DNA of 64,000 bases from Marinobacter manganoxydans MnI7-9 (lineage in GTDB: Bacteria; Pseudomonadota; Gammaproteobacteria; Pseudomonadales; Oleiphilaceae): positions 1 through 64,000 of the forward strand of contig NZ_AGTR01000055.1 of the NCBI RefSeq assembly GCF_000235625.1, written 5' to 3'. The position numbers and the translations under genes are program-made. Below, one piece after another: positions 1 through 5,642 of the stretch (positions are counted from its first letter, which is position 1; the number at the start of each line of letters is the position of its first letter). Below the pieces are notes generated by a model. It had not been told where the DNA came from. It saw only the letters and a program-made list of their open reading frames with translations, and did not search any database.

Positions 1-647
1 GCACTGAGGTAACTGCCTTCCATCACCTGCGACAGTTCGGCACTGCACTCGTCCTCGGAGATGGCCCCAGCCGCATTGGCCGTAAGACAATCGTCCATCT
101 GTCGCTGGTACGTCTGTGTGTTATCGCGGTTGTTGCCGGTGCCATCGAAAAAGATGCCAGCCTCCACCCGGACCTTAGGACGGTTCTCTTCTTCGGGCGA
201 ATCCTCTGGCGATTCGTCAGAAACACCTTCGTCAATCAACGCGCCTTTCTGCGCAGCTTTGCGCACAAACTCCTGCGGATCTTTGTCCAGCAACTCTTTG
301 GCGGCAGGGGTAAGCTGGCCTTTGTCATCCAGCGCACCAGCCATGGCGAAGTCCACAACCGGTGCCGTATTCGTGGCGACACCCAAAATCACTCGTGGAT
401 TACCGCTGACAATGGAACCACCATGACTGGTGGGGCTGCCAAGGTATGCCACCGGCATACCATCGGCTAACGCCAACGGGTAGCCTTGAGTAATAACCGC
501 ACCACAGCCGGTGACATCACCAACGCGAGCGATAGGTTTACCTTCAACAAGGATGCTGGAGCCGTTTGGCATGATGGGGGAAGAGCCGTGCCCTTTGATC
601 GGGCAAACGTGCATATCGCCGACGCAGGCGGCAATCAGATTGCTCAT
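1..647 (-). CDS. PAAR-domain / DUF2235 protein, 5' part (type VI secretion effector candidate)
   Basis: This reading frame starts at the ATG at 647 behind an AAGGA ribosome binding site and stays open to the window edge, so only about 215 N-terminal residues are seen. Residues 1-95 (MSNLIAACVGDMHVCPIKGH...) have the features of a PAAR domain: an early CxGDMHxCP motif, GKPIARVGDVTGCGAVI, and glycine-rich turns up to SHGGSIVSGNPRVILG. PAAR proteins sharpen the tip of the type VI secretion spike. After an acidic linker (about 140-158) comes AGIFFDGTGNNRDNTQ, the start of a DUF2235 alpha/beta-hydrolase domain as found in Tle phospholipase effectors. Family knowledge therefore suggests a spike-borne lipase, but the catalytic Ser/Asp/His lie outside the window. 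An immunity gene would be expected to the left. No other T6SS gene is visible. Confidence 0.85.
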   Translation of the reverse strand, partial: MSNLIAACVGDMHVCPIKGHGSSPIMPNGSSILVEGKPIARVGDVTGCGAVITQGYPLALADGMPVAYLGSPTSHGGSIVSGNPRVILGVATNTAPVVDFAMAGALDDKGQLTPAAKELLDKDPQEFVRKAAQKGALIDEGVSDESPEDSPEEENRPKVRVEAGIFFDGTGNNRDNTQTYQRQMDDCLTANAAGAISEDECSAELSQVMEGSYLS

Positions 648-736
648 GGTGAGAGTTCCTTTCTGTGATAAGTAGCGTCCTGGCTATCCGTGATTAAACA
701 TTGTTCAAAACCGGCAATTTTAGCATGGTTGGCACC

Positions 737-814
737 ACATAACTCCCGACATCACCGGTGACAGAACCGCAGCGAAGCGGAGGTTTTGGCATCCGGTGCA
801 TGGCCTGGTTATGT
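737..814 (-). repeat. attC site 1 (integron recombination site)
   Basis: The site is bounded by ACATAAC (737-743) and GTTATGT (808-814), the complementary R''/R' core boxes of an attC. The 64 bases between them can fold back on themselves (for example GAACCGC...GCGGAGGTTTTGGC). It lies 7 bases beyond the higA stop codon at 821. It is nearly identical in its inner part to attC site 2. Confidence 0.8.
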
Positions 815-820
815 GCTGCT

Positions 821-1108
821 TCAGGCTGCAACAAGCTTCTTCACGTTGAGCTCTTTGCGGTGTTGTTCAGCATGCCAAAGTTCATATTGGGACTGCTGAT
901 TTAGCCAGCTTTCTGCCGAGGTATCGAAAGCGATAGAGAGCCGGATCGCCATTTCTGGACTGATGCCGGCCTTGCCATTCAACACGGCACTCAGCGTTTT
1001 GCGGCTAACGCCCAATGCCTCTGCTGCTGCTGTGACAGAAAGGCCAAGGGGCTCAAGACAAAGCTCTCGCAGCACTTCACCCGGGTGTGGAGGGTTGTGC
1101 ATTAACAT
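821..1108 (-). CDS. higA: HigA-type antitoxin (cassette 3)
   Basis: The product is a 95-residue HTH protein of the HigA/VapI family. It begins [15 protein letters not shown], the usual family opening, followed by a helix-turn-helix around residues 24-52 ([20 protein letters not shown]) and the C-terminal segment [15 protein letters not shown] typical of HigA. As known for the family, it should neutralise the upstream HigB toxin and repress the shared promoter. It follows higB by 10 bases with GAGGT as a ribosome binding site. A second ATG two codons in is an equally possible start. It is the last gene of its cassette, with attC site 1 just downstream. Confidence 0.9.
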   Translation of the reverse strand: MLMHNPPHPGEVLRELCLEPLGLSVTAAAEALGVSRKTLSAVLNGKAGISPEMAIRLSIAFDTSAESWLNQQSQYELWHAEQHRKELNVKKLVAA

Positions 1109-1118
1109 TGGCGGTACC

Positions 1119-1397
1119 TCAGTGATAATCTTCGTAGTTCACAATCTCGGCATCTCCGTCTTCGAATCGAAAGGTCACTCGCCAGTTACCGCTGACGGTC
1201 ACTGACCAGATTCCGGCACGATTGCCAGAGAGCTCGTGCAAGCGAAGACCGGGTAAGTCCATATCTTTGGCATTCGATGCTGCATTCAATCTACCGAGAA
1301 TGAGCCGAAGCCTCTTTTCATGAGCGGCCTGAATCCCTGCAGTGCTGCCGGACTTGAAGAATTTTGCCAAGCCCTTGTGTTTGAAGCTTCGAATCAT
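1119..1397 (-). CDS. higB: HigB-type toxin, RelE/ParE fold mRNA interferase (cassette 3)
   Basis: The product is 92 residues and begins [18 protein letters not shown], typical of HigB. Further family landmarks are the [18 protein letters not shown] stretch and the C-terminal [21 protein letters not shown]. HigB proteins are ribosome-dependent RNA endonucleases. The toxin-first order (higB then higA) is the normal one for this family, unlike most toxin-antitoxin pairs. A clear sigma-70-type promoter with an operator-like palindrome lies directly upstream (1404-1432), so the cassette is self-expressed. The IS1182-type element is inserted only about 10 bases upstream of the -35 box and leaves the promoter intact. 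Confidence 0.9.
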   Translation of the reverse strand: MIRSFKHKGLAKFFKSGSTAGIQAAHEKRLRLILGRLNAASNAKDMDLPGLRLHELSGNRAGIWSVTVSGNWRVTFRFEDGDAEIVNYEDYH

Positions 1398-1403
1398 TCC
1401 TTG

Positions 1404-1432
1404 AATGTACCCTGCAACGTATCAGGTGTCAA
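1404..1432 (-). promoter_or_regulatory. higBA (cassette 3) promoter with overlapping operator
   Basis: On the minus strand TTGACA (1427-1432) and TACATT (1404-1409) are separated by exactly 17 bases. The spacer (1411-1426) reads CCTGCAACGTATCAGG on the plus strand, a 16-base palindrome with one mismatched pair. Placement between -35 and -10 suits autorepression by HigA. Confidence 0.75.
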
Positions 1433-1435
1433 AAC

Positions 1436-1442
1436 ATATAAC
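1436..1442 (-). repeat. Detached R'' core box of attC site 2
   Basis: ATATAAC here is followed directly by the IS end at 1443. Joining 1442 to 3283 restores a continuous attC (ATATAAC-GCCCGCTATCACC...GTTATGC), so these 7 bases were cut off from the rest of attC site 2 by the insertion. The last three bases, AAC, are repeated at 3280-3282. Confidence 0.75.
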
Positions 1443-3279
1443 GAGGCTGTAGAAAAACCCGATTCCGAGTCGTTCCCAGCGCCTGATTCCTAAAATTTTT
1501 GTAGCGGCCACCAGCTAGTCGATTATCGCCATTCCGATGATCAGCCATCAGTTTCGCCCATTTGATGGGGTCAGTGTCAGTCCTGCTGGCAACCAGCGAC
1601 CACGTTTCCGGCCTTCTGCTCTTTGTGTCACGCCGCCAACTGCCCGTAATTCGCCAGCTTCTCAATATTGTGCACCAGGCAGTATAGCTGCCACTGGCCC
1701 TGTACTTTCTTCTTGCCCCGCAGACTGAAGCGGTTCAGCCGTTTGGTCGTGCCAATGTTGCCGAACACCGGTTCTACCACCGACATGCGGTGACTGTAGA
1801 TCTCTTTGCCCTGCCGGCTGTCGACGCGTTGCTTCATCCAGTCGGTGTAAGTGGGCCCGCGCTTTAGCTCCAGGGTGTAGGAGACCTGCCGTCCTTTGCC
1901 CTTGCGATGATTTGCAGATTCCGGGTTCTGCATGCACTGGTGTTTCCTGGAACACTGACGACACTGGAGTAACCGGCCCTGGAAATGAGCCCGGGGCACA
2001 CCATTCTGATCCGTTCTCGTGCCCTCGTAATGCAAGGATTTCCCGGCTGGGCAGATACAGGTCATAGTGACCGGATCGAACTGGAATTCACTGGCCGGGA
2101 TGGTCTTCTTCCAGCCAGTATCCGGCAGCTTCTGATGACGTTTGCCGTATTTGTCTTTCTGGTTCTGGAACTTCGGATCTCGACTGCGGAACCGGTTGTC
2201 TGGCACGTAGCCGTTGATCTGCCGTTCGTGCAGGTACTTCATGTTGGCTTCGTTGGCGAAGCCGGTGTCGGCGGTGATCACAGTGCCTTGCTGGTAGATG
2301 CTCTCGGCAATGCCCAGTTTTTTGAAACGGGCTTCGACCGTTTCCAGGACCGGTTGTAGAGTGTGGTGTTCCTGGCCTTCGCCAAAGGCCTGGGCATCGA
2401 TGATCACCTGGTGTTTCCTGTCCACCGTGGCCACACCGTTATAGCCCTGGATCGTGCCCTTGCTGGTGGTCATCTTGGCGCTTTCGTTGTCAGTCAGGTT
2501 GCTCTTCACTTCCTTGCTCCGCTTCCCCCGGCCCATCCTTGGGCGGTTCGTCTTTAGGAAGCGGTCCACTTTGTTCATGGCTTCATCCAGCGAGAGGATG
2601 GTGTTTGCACGGCGAATATCCCGATCCAGTTCAGCTTCGGTCTCCGTCTCGTCACGCTCGTAATGTTCCTTCAAGTGGTGACGGATCAGTCGTCGCAACT
2701 TCTCTCGTTTCTCTCCCAGTTCCTTGAAGGTACCCGACCATTCCTTGGCAGCGTTGGAGGACATCTTGCAGCCGTCGATGGCAAAGAGTTCGTTGCCCAA
2801 TAAGCCCCGCTCGTGACACACCAGCAGCACCTGCTCGAACAGTTCTTCAATCTCGCCGGAATGGCTGCTGACAAACTTGGCCAATGTCGTGAAGTGGGGA
2901 ACGGTATCGCAAGACAGTGCCTTGAAGATGATATTGGTCTCGCAGCACCACTGCATCTCGCGGCTCGAGGTGATGCCTTTGGAATAGGCGAACAGGATGA
3001 TCTTCAGCAGGATGGCCGGATCGTAGGCCAGCCGGCCGGTGTCTTCGTTGCGGTACTTCGGATGAAAGACTGACAGATCAAGCTTGTGCTCGATCAGGTA
3101 GTGCACCGCGTGCTCGAAGGTGCCGGGCTGGAGCTGTTCCTGGTAGTTGATCACGACCATCGCATCCTGGTCGTAGTTGTAGTGCTTGAAGCGGGGCATG
3201 GGACGGATCCTTGTCGGGCTGCGATGCCCTGATCCTACCAGGTCTGGAGCAGCGATTCTGGGACTTTTTCTACAGCCTC
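1443..3279 (-). mobile_element. IS1182-family insertion sequence, 1837 bp
   Basis: Both ends carry the same perfect 15-base terminal inverted repeat, GAGGCTGTAGAAAAA: 1443-1457 and its complement at 3265-3279. The element is flanked by AAC on both sides (1440-1442 and 3280-3282), fitting a 3-base target duplication. It holds one intact transposase gene on the minus strand and nothing else. The 185 bases between the left end and the transposase stop hold no gene. With an intact ORF and intact ends it may still be mobile. Confidence 0.88.
1628..3199 (-). CDS. IS1182-family transposase
   Basis: The product is 523 residues, full length for the family. It has the N-terminal DUF772-type domain (YDPAILLKIILFAYSKGI around residues 59-76) and a DDE nuclease domain. 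The likely catalytic triad is D142 (FAIDGCKM), D311 (ITADTGF) and E476 (MSVVEPVFG). A long charged insert (about 155-235) separates the first D from the rest. A cysteine cluster (CICP, CRQC, HQC around 381-422) resembles the zinc-knuckle insert seen in IS1182 transposases. There is no frameshift or stop, so the gene looks functional. Confidence 0.93.
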   Translation of the reverse strand: MPRFKHYNYDQDAMVVINYQEQLQPGTFEHAVHYLIEHKLDLSVFHPKYRNEDTGRLAYDPAILLKIILFAYSKGITSSREMQWCCETNIIFKALSCDTVPHFTTLAKFVSSHSGEIEELFEQVLLVCHERGLLGNELFAIDGCKMSSNAAKEWSGTFKELGEKREKLRRLIRHHLKEHYERDETETEAELDRDIRRANTILSLDEAMNKVDRFLKTNRPRMGRGKRSKEVKSNLTDNESAKMTTSKGTIQGYNGVATVDRKHQVIIDAQAFGEGQEHHTLQPVLETVEARFKKLGIAESIYQQGTVITADTGFANEANMKYLHERQINGYVPDNRFRSRDPKFQNQKDKYGKRHQKLPDTGWKKTIPASEFQFDPVTMTCICPAGKSLHYEGTRTDQNGVPRAHFQGRLLQCRQCSRKHQCMQNPESANHRKGKGRQVSYTLELKRGPTYTDWMKQRVDSRQGKEIYSHRMSVVEPVFGNIGTTKRLNRFSLRGKKKVQGQWQLYCLVHNIEKLANYGQLAA

Positions 3280-3353
3280 AACGCCCGCTATCACCGGTGA
3301 CAAAACCAGAGCGAAGCGGAGGTTTTGGCATCCGGTGCATGGCCTGGTTATGC
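3280..3353 (-). repeat. attC site 2, main part (interrupted by the IS)
   Basis: The site ends with GTTATGC (3347-3353); its partner R'' box now lies at 1436-1442 on the far side of the IS. From the TCACCGGTGACA stretch to GTTATG it matches attC site 1 almost base for base. The higA stop codon TAA (3350-3348) lies inside the R' box, as is common in integron cassettes. Confidence 0.8.
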
Positions 3354-3668
3354 AGCATGTAGCGGCTTGATCCGATCCACTTCTTCCTTGACCGACTGAG
3401 CGGCGGTCCAAAGATCAACAGATCGCTGCGCATTCAGCCAGAATTCCGGCGAATTACCAAACAAACGTGCAAGCCTAAGCGCCATTTCAGGGCTGACAGC
3501 ACGACGCTCGCGCAGTAATTCATTAACTGACTGGCGAGAGACACCCAGAGACTCAGCCAACCCCGAAACAGTCAGGCCATAGTCCGGAAGAAAATCCTCC
3601 CTCAGCATTTCGCCAGGATGAGTCGGTTTGCGCTGCATACCGGCAGTATTAAGAATAGCCATAGTCAT
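3348..3668 (-). CDS. higA: HigA-type antitoxin (cassette 2)
   Basis: The product is 106 residues and contains the family opening RKPTHPGEMLREDFLPDYGL after a short N-terminal lead, then an HTH (LTVSGLAESLGVSRQSVNELL) and the C-terminal SPEFWLNAQRSVDLW segment. It differs clearly in sequence from the other HigA at 821-1108, so the two cassettes are not recent duplicates although their attC sites are alike. The gene follows higB by 8 bases. The start at 3668 has GAGTGAGGGG upstream; an ATG two codons in is also possible. The stop codon is within attC site 2. Confidence 0.9.
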   Translation of the reverse strand: MTMAILNTAGMQRKPTHPGEMLREDFLPDYGLTVSGLAESLGVSRQSVNELLRERRAVSPEMALRLARLFGNSPEFWLNAQRSVDLWTAAQSVKEEVDRIKPLHAA

Positions 3669-3676
3669 CCCCTCAC

Positions 3677-3958
3677 TCAGTGGTAGTCACACACCTCGAC
3701 TTCATACGCATCGCCATCTTCAAAACGAAAACAGATACGCCACTGATCATTTATTGAAATTGCATGCTGCCCCTGCCTGTCTCCCGACAGCGGGTGAAGG
3801 CGATTGCCAGGCGGCACTTTCAAATCCTCTAACTGTACGGCCAGATCCACGTATTCAAGTTTTCTAGCGGCTCTCGATGCAACATCCGCAGGAAATTTCT
3901 TTGACTTGCCCTTGGAGTAAAGTTCTTGGGTTCGTTTGTCAGCAAAGGATTTGATCAT
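3677..3958 (-). CDS. higB: HigB-type toxin, RelE/ParE fold mRNA interferase (cassette 2)
   Basis: The product is 93 residues and begins MIKSFADKRTQELYSKGKSK, a typical HigB start. The core continues AARKLEYVDLAVQLEDLKVPPGNRLHPLSGDR and ends with the conserved [21 protein letters not shown]. It should cleave mRNA on the ribosome and be held in check by the HigA encoded next. It is the first gene of its cassette and has its own strong promoter with a palindromic operator at 3966-3994. Confidence 0.9.
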   Translation of the reverse strand: MIKSFADKRTQELYSKGKSKKFPADVASRAARKLEYVDLAVQLEDLKVPPGNRLHPLSGDRQGQHAISINDQWRICFRFEDGDAYEVEVCDYH

Positions 3959-3965
3959 GAAACGA

Positions 3966-3994
3966 AGTGTATTGCGTCACGTGACGCTTGTCAA
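3966..3994 (-). promoter_or_regulatory. higBA (cassette 2) promoter with 14-base palindromic operator
   Basis: On the minus strand TTGACA (3989-3994) and TACACT (3966-3971) stand 17 bases apart. The spacer holds the perfect palindrome GCGTCACGTGACGC (3974-3987), a probable HigA or HigBA binding site. The -10 box is 8 bases upstream of the higB start codon, so the transcript is nearly leaderless. Confidence 0.8.
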
Positions 3995-4012
3995 TATGGC
4001 CTGAGAATTACT

Positions 4013-4099
4013 GCATAACGCTGAGCTTAGCGGCGCCACGACAGTGGCGTCCGGTGGACGGCCCTCGGGCCGGGAACGCACTACAGCGACTGGTTATAC
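4013..4099 (-). repeat. attC site 3
   Basis: The site is bounded by GCATAAC (4013-4019) and GTTATAC (4093-4099), with a GC-rich self-complementary interior (GGCGCCACGACAGTGGCG and GGCCCTCGGGCC). It is longer than, and different from, attC sites 1 and 2. The stop codon TAA of the DinB-family gene (4096-4094) falls inside the R' box. Confidence 0.75.
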
Positions 4100-4636
4100 G
4101 TGAGTTTCCTTCGGAATCAGAGCCAATAGGTCAGTAACCCCAACGTCCGCACCTGCCTGTGATAATAGAGCGGAAACTTGCCCTCGATGATGAGCCTGAT
4201 GGTTAAAAAAATGAAGGACAAGACTCGAATATCGCTTATTGGCCGGAATCCCTTTGGTGTTGTGGTAGCTGAGAACGAAATCCAGATCGCTTTGGGTTAA
4301 CCCGGCTACCCAGCTAATAATCTGCCGGTCAAGCCAAGTCCGATGTTCGAATAAGCTACCAATATCGTCAAACACTATCTGGCTTAGGCTTGTCGGATTT
4401 GGAAGGTTGGCGACCTCCTGCAACGAGCCCACGCAGGATGGATGGTTGGCAAACCGCTTCAGCCAGATCGTGTCACCAACGACGATGTGATTCAGAGTTC
4501 CAAGAATAGAGCCGAAAAAAGCCCCGCGATCCTGAGTTAAGTCTGTTGCAGAGAGCGAACTTGCAGACTCGTAAATTTTGGAATTCATCCATTGGTTGTA
4601 TATGGACAGCAATTCAAAGTGATCTTTCAGGCTCAC
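4094..4636 (-). CDS. DinB-family protein (cassette 1)
   Basis: The product is 180 residues, the usual size for DinB/YfiT-like four-helix-bundle proteins. The putative metal-binding histidines are in LNHIVVGD (about residue 48) and HFFNHQAHHRGQ (about 141-150), where the HHRGQ signature is characteristic. Some relatives are thiol-dependent transferases; the substrate here cannot be told. The start is a GTG at 4636 with GAGGG 8 bases upstream; no ATG fits better. The stop codon lies within attC site 3 and a lone R'-like box (4653-4659) precedes the gene, so it looks like a gene cassette. Despite the name there is no link to DinB DNA polymerase. Confidence 0.85.
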   Translation of the reverse strand: MSLKDHFELLSIYNQWMNSKIYESASSLSATDLTQDRGAFFGSILGTLNHIVVGDTIWLKRFANHPSCVGSLQEVANLPNPTSLSQIVFDDIGSLFEHRTWLDRQIISWVAGLTQSDLDFVLSYHNTKGIPANKRYSSLVLHFFNHQAHHRGQVSALLSQAGADVGVTDLLALIPKETHV

Positions 4637-4652
4637 CTGAGTTCCCTCTCAT

Positions 4653-4659
4653 GTATAAC
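4653..4659 (-). repeat. Isolated R'-like box at the cassette array boundary
   Basis: The minus strand reads GTTATAC here, identical to the R' box of attC site 3, 17 bases before the DinB-family start. It may be the crossover half of an attI or a decayed attC. No matching R'' box or clear stem is seen in the AT-rich stretch 4660-4860, and a chance match is possible. Confidence 0.35.
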
Positions 4660-4861
4660 ATTTTTATATTGGTCGCGATGACCATTTTTCCGACCAACTA
4701 TCCAGAATGACCACTTTGCCAATCGAACCAAAAGTTCAAAAAATCTCAATATCTTGAATTCCAAACTTGCCTCAAAACTTCTATAAAAACGATCACAACG
4801 ACTGCTTTTCCTGAGATCACCAATTTTTCGATAAAACCGATGACTTTTCCTGCCCACCAAA

Positions 4862-4897
4862 CAAAAAGGCCCGAAGTTCTCACTCCAGGCCTTCTTG
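4862..4897 (-). terminator. Rho-independent terminator of nrdJab
   Basis: The minus-strand stem AAGGCCTG...CGGGCCTT is followed by TTTTTGTTT. It lies 23 bases after the nrdJb stop codon. Confidence 0.8.
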
Positions 4898-4919
4898 TTA
4901 CTCAGTGCCGCTCATCATC

Positions 4920-5615
4920 TCAACCGCACTTGCTATCGCCGCAGGAGAGGCAAGTCGCACAGCCGTCCATCACAATCACCGCCTTGGTGCTGCACTTGCC
5001 GCACATGGTGGCGTTGGGTGGGTAGTCGTCGGCTTTTTCGTCGTTCGTGGCCGTGCTGTGGCTGGCTTCGAACTCGGCGCGCTTTTCAGCGAGGATGCGC
5101 TTGGTGGTTTCGCTCATTTCCTCGCTTTCCAGCAGGCCGATGGCCTTCAGGTGCTTCTCAATCACGGCGCCGATTTCAGCGACCAGGGACGGCATGAACA
5201 CGCCGCCTTTCTTGAAGTAGCCGCCGTTGGGGTCGTACACGCTACGCAGCTCTTCCACCAGGAAGGTTACGTCGCCACCCTTGCGGAATACCGCAGAGAT
5301 AACGCGGGTGAGGGCGATGACCCACTGGAAGTGTTCCATCGACTTGGAGTTGATGAACACTTCGTACGGCTGCCGGCTTTCGTGGTCGGTGCCTTCGTTG
5401 AGCAGGATGTCGTTGATGGTGATGTACATCGCGTGCTCAGCCACCGGCGGCTTGATCTTGTAGGTGGTGCCCAGCAGGAAGTCCGGCCGTTCGATGTATT
5501 CGTTCATCTGAACGGGCTTGGTTTCTGCGTGCACCGGTGCCTGGTGTTCGGTAGCTTCGGGGTCGACCTTCTTTACGCGGTAGCCGACGATTTTGTTTCT
5601 GATTTTAACTGTCAT
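4920..5615 (-). CDS. nrdJb: B12-dependent ribonucleotide reductase, NrdJb subunit
   Basis: The product is 231 residues and corresponds to the C-terminal part of class II reductases that is a separate polypeptide in Pseudomonas. It begins MTVKIRNKIVGYRVKKV and contains the family stretch PYEVFINSKSMEHFQWVIAL (about 83-102). It ends in a cysteine-rich tail (CGKC, then GCATCLSCGDSKCG), expected to relay electrons to the active site. It lies 27 bases downstream of nrdJa and should be co-transcribed. In Pseudomonas both parts are reported as needed for activity. Confidence 0.93.
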   Translation of the reverse strand: MTVKIRNKIVGYRVKKVDPEATEHQAPVHAETKPVQMNEYIERPDFLLGTTYKIKPPVAEHAMYITINDILLNEGTDHESRQPYEVFINSKSMEHFQWVIALTRVISAVFRKGGDVTFLVEELRSVYDPNGGYFKKGGVFMPSLVAEIGAVIEKHLKAIGLLESEEMSETTKRILAEKRAEFEASHSTATNDEKADDYPPNATMCGKCSTKAVIVMDGCATCLSCGDSKCG

Positions 5616-5642
5616 GTTCGTTTTCCTGTGTCGGTTCCCGGA

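Larger units (their letters stand above)
737..4659 (-). mobile_element. Integron cassette array without visible integrase (CALIN-like), three cassettes
   Basis: Three attC-like sites (737-814, split 1436-1442 plus 3283-3353, and 4013-4099) separate small minus-strand gene units. In transcription order these are a DinB-family gene, a HigBA pair and a second HigBA pair. Each unit ends with its stop codon in or next to an attC, as in true gene cassettes. No integrase gene lies in the window: the flank at 4.9 kb is nrdJb and the left flank is the PAAR gene. The array is therefore either an orphan cluster of attC sites or the tail of an array whose integrase lies elsewhere. An IS1182-type element has landed inside it. 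Confidence 0.8.

Noticed and set aside
1985-3073. Several plus-strand open frames inside the IS
   Set aside because: They lie antisense to the intact transposase gene, whose motifs and catalytic residues are clear.
1443-3279. The IS as part of a composite transposon around the HigBA genes
   Set aside because: Only one IS copy is present, and the attC sites explain the flanking genes as cassettes.
737-4659. The short repeats near 740-814 and 3283-3353 as a CRISPR array
   Set aside because: There are only two similar copies, far apart, with coding genes between them and no spacers or cas genes.
4633-4860. A 75-codon minus-strand frame before the DinB cassette
   Set aside because: It has no ribosome binding site, no recognisable domain and odd basic/aromatic composition; it spans the AT-rich boundary of the cassette array.
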